Numbered from the stretch's first letter, positions 1 through 7,859 are shown. The stretch is 64,000 nucleotides of DNA from Halobellus sp. MBLA0158 (GCF_041477585.1 NZ_JBGNYA010000001.1:2852001-2916000); one strand, 5' to 3'. Made by a program: numbers and translations. Notes: generated by a model not told the origin, from the letters alone.

Positions 1-30
1 GTTCGGCGAGCCGGTCTGATCGGCTGCCGA

Positions 31-1023
31 TTACGAATTTCCGTCCGCCGTCGCGTCCGCCTCACTGCTGTCGGAGCCGTCGTTCCCGTCAGCGCCGCGA
101 TCGTCGTCGATCCCGGCGAGCCGGTCGGCCTCGGGGTCGGGCTTCCACTCGCCGAGTTCCTTCGGATCGACGTGGACGAACACGTCGTCGACCTCGGGCA
201 TCGCGCGAACGGCCTCGACGACCTCGGATTCGATATCGTGGGCCTCGAACAGGGTCATATCGCCCTCGACCTCGATGTGGAGACTCACGTCCACCTCGGG
301 GCCGACGTAGTGGGCGACGACGTCGTGGGCGCCGCGGACCTCCGGGTGCGCGAGCGCGCGCTCGATGATCTCCCGGCGGAGCTCCTCGGGCGGCGCGGCG
401 CCGACGAGGTAGTTCACGTTGTCGCGGACGATTTCATAGCCCGTGTAGAAGATGCCGAGCGAGACGACCGCGCCCGCGATCGGATCGAGGATCGGCGCTC
501 CGGCGGCCGCGCCGAGGACGCCCACGAGCGCGGCGGCCGCGGTGAGGATGTCGTTGCGGTTGTCGAGCGCCGCGGCGGTCACGGCCGGCGAGTGACGCTC
601 CTCGCCGATCCGGAGGCAGTAGCGGTAGAGGCCGTACTTCGCGCCCGCGGTGCCGACGAGGACGACGACCGCGGCCGCGCCGCCGTCGACGCCGTAGGTG
701 CCGTTCAGGACCGACGTCGTGGCGTTCCAGAGGACGGCGCCGCCGGCGGCGAAGACGCCGACCGCGACGAACAGCGAGACGAACGGCTCGATGCGCTCGT
801 GGCCGTGGGGGTGCTCGAAGTCCGGCGGCTGGGTCGTGAGATAGAGGCCCGCGAGGACGACGATGCTGTAGACGCTGTCGGCGAGGCTGTTGACCGCCTC
901 GGAGCCGACCGCGAGGCTCCCCGAGACCCACCAGACCCCGCCCTTCGCGAGGACGAGCGCGAGGTTGACGGCGAGGACGATCGCCCCGACGCGGCGGACG
1001 ACGCGCCTGCGGTCGTCGCTCAT
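31..1023 (-). CDS. Cation diffusion facilitator (CDF) family metal efflux transporter
   Basis: A 330-residue integral membrane protein expected to export divalent metals (Zn, Fe, Mn or similar) in exchange for protons. Family marks are visible: the second membrane segment carries GSEAVNSLADSVYS, followed by the conserved HPHGHERIEP loop near residue 72, and a later LDNRNDILTAAA helix supplies the second half of the metal site. About six hydrophobic segments precede a cytoplasmic ferredoxin-like domain (residues about 215-290, ending VDDVFVHVDP) and an acidic low-complexity tail. The metal cannot be told from the sequence; the site reads D/N-rich rather than His-rich, so Zn specificity is not certain. 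It is monocistronic, with its start facing a 250-bp non-coding stretch. Confidence 0.9.
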   Translation of the reverse strand: MSDDRRRVVRRVGAIVLAVNLALVLAKGGVWWVSGSLAVGSEAVNSLADSVYSIVVLAGLYLTTQPPDFEHPHGHERIEPFVSLFVAVGVFAAGGAVLWNATTSVLNGTYGVDGGAAAVVVLVGTAGAKYGLYRYCLRIGEERHSPAVTAAALDNRNDILTAAAALVGVLGAAAGAPILDPIAGAVVSLGIFYTGYEIVRDNVNYLVGAAPPEELRREIIERALAHPEVRGAHDVVAHYVGPEVDVSLHIEVEGDMTLFEAHDIESEVVEAVRAMPEVDDVFVHVDPKELGEWKPDPEADRLAGIDDDRGADGNDGSDSSEADATADGNS

Positions 1024-1276
1024 CGGTCGTTGGTTTCGGGCGGACGGCTAAGGCGCTTCGATCCTGTACTACTGTGATTTCCTCGCTGATGAAGTCGTGA
1101 ACGCGACAGCGACGGCCTCGGAAGCCCCCGCGCGCTCGGCGAAGACGCGCGACGCAAGCACCGCAGGAGCGAACGACGTGAGCGACGAGGAGCGCAGCGA
1201 GCGCAGCGAGTCGAGCGCGCGGCCCCTTCCAGTCCCACCCACTGTGAGGGCCGGGGCAAGCGCAAATCGGCCCCGG
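1024..1276. other. Non-coding GC-rich interval, possible dispersed intergenic repeat
   Basis: About 250 bases without a credible gene. All six frames are open for long stretches because of the composition, but none has a recognisable protein. The part from about 1095 to 1245 contains reiterated GAGCGCAGCGAG-type words and ends CCAGTCCCACCC. From memory, similar stretches recur between genes in several haloarchaeal genomes; that was not checked here. Confidence 0.4.
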
Positions 1277-1855
1277 TCAGACGTCGAAATCGAGCCGGAC
1301 CGCGCGCTCGGGGTCGTCGGCGTACTCCTCGTCGACGGCCGCCGACAGCGACGCGAACGCGTCGTGGAGGCGGTCGTAGGTGTCGTCGAGGGCCTCGACG
1401 ATGACCTTCGTGTCGCCGATCACGGGCATAAAGTTCGTGTCGCCGCTCCACCGGGGGACGAGGTGCGTGTGGACGTGGTCGTCGATCGACCCGCCCGCGG
1501 CCGACCCGCCGAGGTTCTCGCCCGCGTTGACGCCGTCCGGACCGAGCCCGATCTCCAGGGCGTCGATCGTCGCCACCTTGAGCCGGGCGTGATCGAGCAG
1601 TTCGGCGTCCGAGAGCGATCCCCACTCGCCGGTGTGGCGCTCGGGGATGACCATCACGTGGCCCGGATTGTACGGGTAGTTGTTCAGGATCACGAACGAG
1701 TGCTCGCTGCGGGCGACGATCCGGCTCTCCCTGTCCGCGTCGCGCTCGGGCAGGACGCAGAACGGACAGCCGTCGATGTCGTCCTCGTCGCCGTCGCGCT
1801 CGACCCACTCGATCCGCCACGGCGCGAAGAGCTGGTCCCGGTCGGGCTCGGTCAT
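1277..1855 (-). CDS. HIT family hydrolase / AP4A phosphorylase-like protein
   Basis: A 192-residue histidine-triad protein, a small soluble nucleotide hydrolase or transferase. The N-terminal CPFC pair (residues about 30-33) fits a zinc site of the long HIT forms. The substrate-binding stretch NNYPYNPGHVMVIPERHTGE and the triad HVHTHLVPRW are both intact. The start ATG overlaps the stop of the upstream methionine aminopeptidase gene by 4 bases (ATGA), so the two are probably translated together. Substrate (AP4A, nucleoside phosphoramidate or other) is not shown by the sequence. Confidence 0.9.
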   Translation of the reverse strand: MTEPDRDQLFAPWRIEWVERDGDEDDIDGCPFCVLPERDADRESRIVARSEHSFVILNNYPYNPGHVMVIPERHTGEWGSLSDAELLDHARLKVATIDALEIGLGPDGVNAGENLGGSAAGGSIDDHVHTHLVPRWSGDTNFMPVIGDTKVIVEALDDTYDRLHDAFASLSAAVDEEYADDPERAVRLDFDV

Positions 1856-2745
1856 TCGGTCAGGATCTCACACCCGTCTTCGGTGACGACGACGGTGTGT
1901 TCGGCCTGGCTGATCAGTTCGCCGTCATCCTCCTTCAGGACGGGGTAGCTGTGGAGGATGCCCTGCTGTTCGAGGCGGCGCAGCGCCATCTCCGCGCGGG
2001 AGCCCTCCAGCCAGCGGGCGGCGAAGGGAAGCGTCTTGTACTCGTCTTTCACCTGATCGAGGACCTGCCGTGCCGAGCGGTTGCGGACCGAGCGGTCGTT
2101 CTCCAGGCTGTAGATCTCCGCGTTCGAGCCCTCCGAGACCTTTCCTCTCCCGGTCGTGGCGAACGGCTCGATCGCGACGACGTCGCCGACTTCGAGTTCG
2201 ACGCCGCGCTCTGTGCCGCGGTTCGGGATCGTGGGCCCCGTGTGGGCGTCGTACTGGGCGACCCCGTGGCCCGAGAGATTGAGGACGGGCGTGTAGCCGT
2301 AGCTGCGGATCACGTCCTCGATCGCGGTGCCGACCTCGCCGGTCTGGACGCCCGGTCCTACGGCCTCAAGCGCGGCGTCGAGCGCCTCCTCGGCGGCCTC
2401 GACGAGTTCGGCGTTGCCCGAGAGGTCGACCGTCACGGCCGCGTCGGCGATGTAGCCGTCGACGTGGACGCCGCAGTCCAGACAGACCAGCTCCTCGCCG
2501 AACTCGGTGTCGTCGTCGCGGCCGGGCGTCGCGTGAGAGGCCTCCTCGTCGACACTGATGTTGGCCGGGAAGGCACAGCCGTCGGCGAGCTCGCGGATCC
2601 GCTCCTCGGCGAACTCGGCGACCTCCAGGTGGGTGACGCCGGGCTCGACCTTCTCGGCGGCCTCGTCGAGGACCTGCCGGAGGACGCTCCCCGCCTCGCG
2701 GTACTTCTCCAGCGTCTCGTCGTCGAGTCCGTCGCTGTCGCTCAT
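1852..2745 (-). CDS. map: Methionine aminopeptidase, type II (archaeal)
   Basis: Removes the initiator methionine from nascent proteins. The 297-residue protein has the pita-bread metal ligands in order: Asp in GVHVDGYIADAAVTVD (two Asp), His in LSGHGVAQYDAHTGP, Glu in AIEPFAT and Glu near the C-terminus in SQAEHTVVVTEDG. The archaeal type II insert lies between the His and the last Glu. The start at 2745 (MSDSDGLDDETLEKY) is preferred over an in-frame ATG 27 bases upstream because family members begin close to this acidic helix. It shares an ATGA overlap with the downstream HIT gene. Confidence 0.95.
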   Translation of the reverse strand: MSDSDGLDDETLEKYREAGSVLRQVLDEAAEKVEPGVTHLEVAEFAEERIRELADGCAFPANISVDEEASHATPGRDDDTEFGEELVCLDCGVHVDGYIADAAVTVDLSGNAELVEAAEEALDAALEAVGPGVQTGEVGTAIEDVIRSYGYTPVLNLSGHGVAQYDAHTGPTIPNRGTERGVELEVGDVVAIEPFATTGRGKVSEGSNAEIYSLENDRSVRNRSARQVLDQVKDEYKTLPFAARWLEGSRAEMALRRLEQQGILHSYPVLKEDDGELISQAEHTVVVTEDGCEILTE

Positions 2746-2805
2746 ACCCGGACAGTCGGCCGAGGCGCCCAAAGAGGTTCCGAACGCTGCGGTTCGGTCG
2801 GGGAC

Positions 2806-3453
2806 CTACGCGCCCGCGACCTCGGAGAGCAGGTCGCCGAGGTACTCGATCTCCTCTTCGAAGATGCCGTGGCCGCGGCCGTGGTAGCGGTCGAAGCGCA
2901 CGTCGGCGCCGAGGCGCTCGAACACCTCGACGGTCGCTTCCGCCCGCGACATCGGAATGTGGGGATCGTCGTCGCTGACGCCGAGGAAGAACGGCATCCC
3001 GTCGACGTCGCCCGCGTAGTCGAAGTCGGTGCCCTCCTCGCCGATGAGCCCACCGGAGAGCAGGACGAGCCCGCCGTAGCGCTCCGGGTCGCGGGCGACG
3101 AAGTCCGAGACGAGACACGCCCCCTGCGAGAAGCCCACCAGAAGCACCTTCTCGGGCGGGAGCCCGCCCGAGCGGGCCTCGTCGACGGCGCGGCCGACGT
3201 GCGCGAGCGCGGAGTCGAGATGGGGTTGGTTCTGCTCGATCGGCGCGACGAAGCGGTTCGGGTACCACGTGCCGCGCTGGGCCTGCGGCGCGACGTAGTG
3301 GACGCCCTCGCGGGCGAACTCCTGGGCGAACTGGAGCATCCCGTCGGCGCGCGCGCCGCGGCCGTGGACGAGCACGACCGCCGCGTCCGCCTCGTCGGGC
3401 GCGACGCCGGCGGTCCGGATCGGCTGGTCGGCGTGGGGATCGGATCCGCTCAT
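2806..3453 (-). CDS. Phospholipase/carboxylesterase family alpha/beta hydrolase (MhqD-like)
   Basis: A 215-residue serine hydrolase with the full triad: Ser in GFSQGA, Asp in LGVSDDDPHIP and His in GRGHGIF. VHGRGA near residue 30 forms the oxyanion region. The start overlaps the dioxygenase stop by 4 bases. This order, ring-cleaving dioxygenase followed by carboxylesterase, is that of the Bacillus subtilis mhqO-mhqD genes for resistance to methylhydroquinone and catechol. I infer a role in quinone or electrophile detoxification from that context; the natural ester substrate is unknown. Confidence 0.88.
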   Translation of the reverse strand: MSGSDPHADQPIRTAGVAPDEADAAVVLVHGRGARADGMLQFAQEFAREGVHYVAPQAQRGTWYPNRFVAPIEQNQPHLDSALAHVGRAVDEARSGGLPPEKVLLVGFSQGACLVSDFVARDPERYGGLVLLSGGLIGEEGTDFDYAGDVDGMPFFLGVSDDDPHIPMSRAEATVEVFERLGADVRFDRYHGRGHGIFEEEIEYLGDLLSEVAGA

Positions 3454-4451
3454 TCGCCGTCACCTCCGTCCGTCGCGGGCGTCGGTCTTTCGGTCTCGTC
3501 GCCCTCGATCGATCCGGGCTCTCCGAGCGGCGGCAGCGCCGCCTCGATCCGCCCGCGCTCGTCGTCGAGCCACGGCGGGAGCTTGAGTTCCGACCCGAGT
3601 TCCGCGACCGACTCGTCGGCGGTGAACCCCGGCCCGTCGGTGGCGATCTCGAAGAGTATCCCGCCCGGCTCGCGGAAGTAGATCGACTTGAAGTACTGGC
3701 GGTCCTTCTGGGGCGTCACGAACTGACCCGCGTCCTGCAGTTCCTCCCGCCAGGCCAGCTGTTCGTCCTCGTCGGCCGCGCGGAACGCGACGTGGTGGAC
3801 GGTGCCGACGCCGGGGCGGCCGCGCGGCGGCCCCCGGTGGAGGACGTCGACGACCGTCGCGCGGTCGCCGTCGGCGGCGTACCGCACGCGCTCTGCGCCG
3901 TCGTCGGGCTCGATCTCGGAGCCGACGCGCGTGAGTCCGAGCACGTCGAGGACGTTCCCCGTCGCCTCGGGCTCCGCCGAGTGGAGGGTCACGCCGAAGA
4001 AGCCGCGGATGCCGTGTTCGGCCGGGACGGGGCCCTCCGACCAGGGCTCGATCGGGGAGTCGGCCTCGACCAGTTCGAGCGGCTGGCCGTCGGGGTCCTC
4101 GAAGGGGAGGACGCCCGCGCCGAACCGCGTTTCGCGGTCGCCGACGGTCGCGTCCGAGTCGCGGAGGCGGTCTGCCCAGTAGTCGAGGCCCCCCTCGGGG
4201 ACGGCGAAGGCCGTCGCGACGGCCTGGCCGCGACCCGGACGGCCCGCGTGGGCCCCGTCGAAGGGGAAGAACGTGAGCGCCGTGCCGGGCGTGCCCGTCT
4301 CGTCGCCGTAGTAGAGGTGGTACGTCGTCGTGTCGTCGAAGTTGACCGTTCGCTTGACGAACCGCAGGCCGAGGACCTCGGTGTAGAACGCGAGGTTCGT
4401 CTGCGGATCACCTGCGACGGCGGTGACGTGGTGGATTCCAGTGGTTTGCAT
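3450..4451 (-). CDS. Ring-cleaving dioxygenase, VOC/glyoxalase superfamily (MhqO/LinE-like)
   Basis: A 333-residue extradiol-type dioxygenase built of paired VOC modules. The start QTTGIHHVTAVAGDPQTN gives the first metal His. The second module has GTVHHVAFRA, and REPGGILFEIATD supplies the Glu ligand. The family cleaves (hydro)quinone rings using Fe(II). It heads a two-gene operon with the esterase and is transcribed away from a HxlR regulator across a 116-bp region containing a perfect inverted repeat. A strong 8-bp-arm hairpin lies in its leader at 4467-4486. Confidence 0.88.
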   Translation of the reverse strand: MQTTGIHHVTAVAGDPQTNLAFYTEVLGLRFVKRTVNFDDTTTYHLYYGDETGTPGTALTFFPFDGAHAGRPGRGQAVATAFAVPEGGLDYWADRLRDSDATVGDRETRFGAGVLPFEDPDGQPLELVEADSPIEPWSEGPVPAEHGIRGFFGVTLHSAEPEATGNVLDVLGLTRVGSEIEPDDGAERVRYAADGDRATVVDVLHRGPPRGRPGVGTVHHVAFRAADEDEQLAWREELQDAGQFVTPQKDRQYFKSIYFREPGGILFEIATDGPGFTADESVAELGSELKLPPWLDDERGRIEAALPPLGEPGSIEGDETERPTPATDGGDGE

Positions 4452-4466
4452 AGTGTGGAGGCGAGG

Positions 4467-4486
4467 GGCGGCGACGCTTCGCCGCC
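4467..4486 (-). promoter_or_regulatory. Stable hairpin in the dioxygenase 5' leader
   Basis: GGCGGCGA and TCGCCGCC form perfect 8-base arms around a 4-base loop, 15 bases before the dioxygenase ATG on the minus strand. It would be part of the leader if transcription starts near the operator. The role, if any, is unknown. Confidence 0.4.
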
Positions 4487-4491
4487 GACCC

Positions 4492-4508
4492 GGTATCGCT
4501 GTGATACC
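4492..4508. promoter_or_regulatory. Inverted repeat GGTATC-N5-GATACC, candidate HxlR operator
   Basis: A perfect 6-5-6 inverted repeat lies between the divergent dioxygenase and HxlR genes. It sits beside TACTATAG (4508-4515), which can serve as a TATA-like element for the dioxygenase. The position, just downstream of that box for the dioxygenase and upstream of the regulator, is what repression by a dimeric winged-helix protein would need. Assignment to HxlR is inference from position. Confidence 0.6.
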
Positions 4509-4567
4509 TACTATAGAGGCGAAAGGGTTTGTACCTTCGCGGACGAACGGGTGACCAGGTGACGCCC

Positions 4568-4969
4568 GTGTCCCCAGAATCCGACGACGAACCCTGCTCT
4601 GTGATCGACTCGCTGGAACAGATCGGCTCGCAGTGGCGCCTGATCGTCCTGCACGACCTCCAAGAGGGCGAAAAGCGGTTCAACGAGCTGAAGCGCTCGA
4701 CCGACGCCAGTTCGCGGACGCTCTCGCGCGTCCTCGACGATCTCCAGGAGTTGGGCTTCGTCGACCGGCGACTCGAAGAGGACGCGCCGGTGGCGACGTT
4801 CTACTCGCTGACTCCGAAGGGCCGGTCGCTCTGTCCGGTCTTCGACGAGATCGAGGCGTGGGCCGAAGAGTGGCTCGACGCGCCGCCGGCTGGGAACGAC
4901 CCCGCGACGGTCGCCGCCGACGGCGGCTCAGAGACCGACGACCCGAACGAGACCGAAGCCGCCGAGTAG
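4568..4969 (+). CDS. HxlR family winged-helix transcriptional regulator
   Basis: A 133-residue DNA-binding protein. CSVIDSLEQIGSQWRLIVLHDL begins the HxlR (DUF24) winged helix; RFNELKRSTDASSRTLSRVLDDL is the recognition helix-turn-helix and FYSLTPKGRSL the wing. The GTG start at 4568 is chosen because GGTGA lies 5 bases before it and it gives the usual short N-terminus; a TTG at 4529 is possible. The Cys at position 10 matches the quinone-sensing N-terminal Cys of B. subtilis YodB and its relatives. With the dioxygenase-esterase operon divergent next door, a redox or quinone sensor is likely. Confidence 0.88.
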   Translation: MSPESDDEPCSVIDSLEQIGSQWRLIVLHDLQEGEKRFNELKRSTDASSRTLSRVLDDLQELGFVDRRLEEDAPVATFYSLTPKGRSLCPVFDEIEAWAEEWLDAPPAGNDPATVAADGGSETDDPNETEAAE

Positions 4970-4981
4970 CGATCGGTTCCC

Positions 4982-5641
4982 TTACTCGCCTTCGACCAGC
5001 CGCCGGAGCTGCTCGGGCGGAACCGCACCGCGGGCGGCGTACCCCTCGTAGACGAACGTCGGAACGCCCGTGATGCCGCGCTGCTGTGCCTCTCGGAACT
5101 GCTCGCGGATCGCCGAGCGGCGCTCCTCGTCGGCGAGCGCGTCGCGGACGAAGTCGGCGTCGACGCCCACGTCGGTCGCGAGATCGACCAGCACGTCCTC
5201 GGCGCCGATGTCGCGGCCCTCGTGCCACAGCGCCGCGAAGACGGCCTCGTCGAAGTCGAGCCACGTCTCGTAGTCGTGGGCCTCGCGGACGGCCACGGAG
5301 ACGACCTGCGCTGGCAGGGAGTCGACCTCGGTCGCCAGGTCCAGTTCCATCTCGTCGGCGCCGTACTGCTCTTGGAGCCGGCGGACGTTCTCCTTGGCCT
5401 GCTCGTAGTAGGCGTCGTCCTTGCCGTCGTCGGCCTCGTGGTCGATCGTCCCGTCGGGGTTGCGCTTGCCCGACCGGAGGTCGAAGGGGTGCCAGTCGAT
5501 CTCCAGTTCCGCGTCGCGGTCGGCCTGGTAGGCGTCGAGCGATCGGCGGCCCAGGTAGCAGAACGGGCAGACGTAGTCCGAGTAGATCGTGATCACGTCG
5601 CCTTCGGCCGCGCTGTCCGGGTCTGTCGTATCCGTTGACAT
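4982..5641 (-). CDS. DsbA/FrnE family thiol-disulfide oxidoreductase
   Basis: A 219-residue cytoplasmic-type DsbA-like protein (no signal peptide). The active site CPFC is at residues 25-28 in SDYVCPFCYLG, and the cis-Pro loop GITGVPTFVYEG comes near residue 193, with a helical insert in between as in FrnE/2-hydroxychromene isomerase-like proteins. The start MSTDTTDP at 5641 is chosen because the open frame upstream continues antisense through the isocitrate dehydrogenase gene, where it cannot be coding. It ends 12 bases beyond the HxlR gene, tail to tail, so thiol redox control next to a Cys-containing regulator is possible but unproven. Confidence 0.88.
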   Translation of the reverse strand: MSTDTTDPDSAAEGDVITIYSDYVCPFCYLGRRSLDAYQADRDAELEIDWHPFDLRSGKRNPDGTIDHEADDGKDDAYYEQAKENVRRLQEQYGADEMELDLATEVDSLPAQVVSVAVREAHDYETWLDFDEAVFAALWHEGRDIGAEDVLVDLATDVGVDADFVRDALADEERRSAIREQFREAQQRGITGVPTFVYEGYAARGAVPPEQLRRLVEGE

Positions 5642-5845
5642 CGTATGCGACCGGAAGCGGTCCGGACACAAGAACCCGTCCCGCCGTTGCGACCGGTCCG
5701 AACATCCATACGAAAACGACATCCGAATATATCGGTGGGAACAGTAGAACGACCGCTCACCGCGGCAGAAATTGCGAAATCGGACGGGCAAGTCGGAACG
5801 ATAACGGCAGTAATTTAGGCTCGGTACGGAAAGTGCCGGATGTTT

Positions 5846-7108
5846 ATGAGCTACGACAAGGTCGAAGTCCCCGACGCGGGGGAGAAGATCACGCTCGCCG
5901 ACGCCGAGACCGGGGAGTTGGACGTCCCCGAGACGCCGATCATCCCGATCATTCACGGCGACGGAATCGGAACGGACGTCGGACCCGCGGCACAGAAGGT
6001 ACTCGACGCCGCCGCGGAGGCCACGGGCCGCTCGGTCGAGTGGATGCGCCTCTACGCCGGCGAGTCCGCCCGCGAGAAGTACGGCGAGAACCTCCCCGAC
6101 GACACGGTGCAGGCCATCAAGGAGCACCGCGTCGCCATCAAGGGCCCGCTCACGACCCCCGTCGGCGCCGGCTACCGCTCGCTGAACGTCGCGCTCCGGC
6201 AGAAGCTCGACCTCTACGCGAACGTCCGCCCGACCTACCACATCGACGGCGTCCCCTCGCCCGTCAAGAACCCCGAGAAGATGGATATGGTGACCTTCCG
6301 GGAGAACACCGAAGACGTCTACGCCGGCATCGAGTGGGAGGCCGGCACCGACGAGGTAGAGCAGGTGCGCGAGTTCGTCGAAGACGAGATGGGCGAAGAC
6401 GACGTCATCCACGACGGCCCCGTCGGCATCGGCATCAAGCCCATCACGGAGTTCGGCACGAAGCGCCTCGTCCGCGAGGCCATCGAGTACGCCCTGGAGA
6501 ACGACCGCGACTCGGTCACGCTCGTCCACAAGGGCAACATCATGAAGTTCACCGAGGGCGCGTTCCGCGACTGGGGCTACGAGGTCGCCGAAGAGGAGTA
6601 CGGCGACGTCGCCATCACCGAGGACGAGCTCTGGGAGGAGTACGACGGCGAGGCCCCCGAGGACCAGCTGGTCGTCAAGGACCGCATCGCCGACAACATG
6701 CTCCAGCAGCTCCTCACTCGCACCGACGAGTACGACGTCATCGCGACGATGAACCTCAACGGCGACTACATGTCGGACGCCGCCGGCGCGCAGATCGGCG
6801 GCCTCGGCATCGCGCCGGGCGCGAACTTCGGCGAGGGCCTCTGTCTGGCCGAGCCGGTCCACGGCTCCGCGCCCAAGTACGCGGGCGAGGACAAGGTCAA
6901 TCCGACCGCGATGATCCTCTCCGGCCGGCTGATGTTCGAGTACATCGGCTGGAAGGACGCCGGCACGCTCATCCGCGACGCCGTCGAGAAGACCATCTCC
7001 GAGGGCGACGTCACCTACGACCTCGAACGGCAGATCGAGGGCGGCAACAAGCTCGCGACCTCGGAGTTCGCCGAGGCCGTGGTCGAGAACATCCACGACC
7101 TGGCGTAA
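5846..7108 (+). CDS. icd: Isocitrate dehydrogenase, NADP-dependent
   Basis: Oxidative decarboxylation of isocitrate to 2-oxoglutarate in the TCA cycle. The 420-residue protein closely follows the E. coli Icd pattern: GDGIGTDVGPAAQ, GYRSLNVALRQKLDLYANVRP (isocitrate binding), FRENTEDVYAG, VHKGNIMKFTEGAFRDWGYE, HGSAPKYAGEDKVNPTAM for NADP, and YDLERQIEGGNKLATSEF. The start MSYDKVEVP at 5846 is preferred over the ATG at 5840 because it gives the usual family N-terminus. TAATTTAGG at 5811-5819 is a plausible TATA-like element for a nearly leaderless transcript. Well-conserved core gene. Confidence 0.96.
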   Translation: MSYDKVEVPDAGEKITLADAETGELDVPETPIIPIIHGDGIGTDVGPAAQKVLDAAAEATGRSVEWMRLYAGESAREKYGENLPDDTVQAIKEHRVAIKGPLTTPVGAGYRSLNVALRQKLDLYANVRPTYHIDGVPSPVKNPEKMDMVTFRENTEDVYAGIEWEAGTDEVEQVREFVEDEMGEDDVIHDGPVGIGIKPITEFGTKRLVREAIEYALENDRDSVTLVHKGNIMKFTEGAFRDWGYEVAEEEYGDVAITEDELWEEYDGEAPEDQLVVKDRIADNMLQQLLTRTDEYDVIATMNLNGDYMSDAAGAQIGGLGIAPGANFGEGLCLAEPVHGSAPKYAGEDKVNPTAMILSGRLMFEYIGWKDAGTLIRDAVEKTISEGDVTYDLERQIEGGNKLATSEFAEAVVENIHDLA

Positions 7109-7156
7109 CCCCCGCCTCTTAGCGGCGAGCCCGACCCCGAACCGCATCCTTTTTGA

Positions 7157-7172
7157 TTTAGGCCGGCCTAAA
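7157..7172. promoter_or_regulatory. 16-bp perfect palindrome TTTAGGCCGGCCTAAA, candidate DtxR/IdeR-type metal operator
   Basis: The palindrome lies 8 bases before the ATG of the small gene at 7181 and directly follows TTTTTGA, so it would cover the promoter or transcription start. TTAGG...CCTAA half-sites are typical of DtxR/IdeR-family operators, which haloarchaea also use for iron regulators (established for the family). Binding here is inference. Confidence 0.55.
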
Positions 7173-7180
7173 CGAAATCG

Positions 7181-7348
7181 ATGGCCGCTGGTATTCCTTC
7201 GCACGTCGAGCCGACGTCGCGGTCGGAGTCGAACCGAGGTCCCGAGATCACCGTCTGCGAGAGCCGTCCCGGTCGGTCGGTCTTCCTCGAATCGGGGAAC
7301 ACGGAGGGGTGGATCGCGAGCGACCTGACAGTCGAGGTTCCCCGGTAG
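7181..7348 (+). CDS. Small haloarchaeal protein of unknown function (55 aa)
   Basis: A 55-codon frame starts 8 bases after the 16-bp palindrome and stops 5 bases before the amphi-Trp gene. The C-terminal half VFLESGNTEGWIASDLTVEV looks like short haloarchaeal proteins I have seen annotated as hypothetical, which supports real coding. One Cys (in TVCES) and no membrane segment are visible. The tight spacing suggests an operon with the next gene. Function is unknown; the palindrome hints at control by metal or another dimeric regulator. Confidence 0.6.
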   Translation: MAAGIPSHVEPTSRSESNRGPEITVCESRPGRSVFLESGNTEGWIASDLTVEVPR

Positions 7349-7353
7349 CGACG

Positions 7354-7704
7354 ATGACCGAGCCACACATCGACGGCGACGCCGACGCGGAGAGCGAGCC
7401 CGACTCGGACCACGAAGCCGACACCGACGCGGAATCCGAGCGTACGACGATCAGGACCGGACGGGACTTCGAGGAGTCGTACCGACTCGACGCCGAGGAG
7501 GCCGGTCGGTTCCTGGTCGAACTCGGCGAACAGCTCCGCGACGGCGACGAACTGACGATCGCGACCGACGAGTGGGAGCTGCCCTTCGCGTTCGGCGAGC
7601 CCGTCGAACTGGAGATCGACTTCGAGGGAGTCGGCGAGCCCGAACTCGAAATCGAACTGGAGCTTCCCGGCCGGACCGACGAGACGGCGCCCGACGTCGA
7701 GTAG
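7354..7704 (+). CDS. Amphi-Trp domain protein
   Basis: A 116-residue very acidic soluble protein. After an Asp/Glu-rich N-terminus (to about residue 30) comes a region resembling the amphi-Trp domain: FEESYRLDAEEAGRFLVELGEQLRDGDELTI, then strands with regularly placed acidic and aliphatic residues ending ELEIELELPG. The domain is common in haloarchaea and has no assigned activity. ATG 7354 is chosen because it leaves a 5-base gap after the small upstream gene, consistent with co-transcription. Domain assignment is from pattern, not from a search. Confidence 0.65.
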   Translation: MTEPHIDGDADAESEPDSDHEADTDAESERTTIRTGRDFEESYRLDAEEAGRFLVELGEQLRDGDELTIATDEWELPFAFGEPVELEIDFEGVGEPELEIELELPGRTDETAPDVE

Positions 7705-7859
7705 CTCCGTTTTCGATCGGGCGAGCGGAAGCAGAGACCGACTTGCCGACGTGGAATCGGCGCCGTCCGGGATCACCATCGGCGTCCCGCACCGAGGCGC
7801 TCCGCGGTCACCAGATCGCACAGCCGAAGGTTCAAATCCGGTCGCGCGGAAGCGGAGGT

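Noticed and set aside
1897-3681. Long open frame on the plus strand, about 594 codons
   Set aside because: It is antisense to methionine aminopeptidase, the esterase and part of the dioxygenase; an artefact of GC-rich codon use.
5723-5735. CCGAATATATCGG near-palindrome between dsbA-like and icd genes
   Set aside because: Imperfect, and 82 bases from the nearest start; may simply be an AT-rich promoter box, so no operator is claimed.
5642-7366. Upstream extension of the DsbA-like frame to a 794-residue protein
   Set aside because: The extra part is antisense to the well-conserved isocitrate dehydrogenase and has no family features; the DsbA fold begins at MSTDTTDP.
7829-7839. GGTTCAAATCC, resembling a tRNA T loop
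   Set aside because: No matching acceptor or anticodon arm is found upstream; it more likely belongs to the promoter of the DUF5817-like gene.
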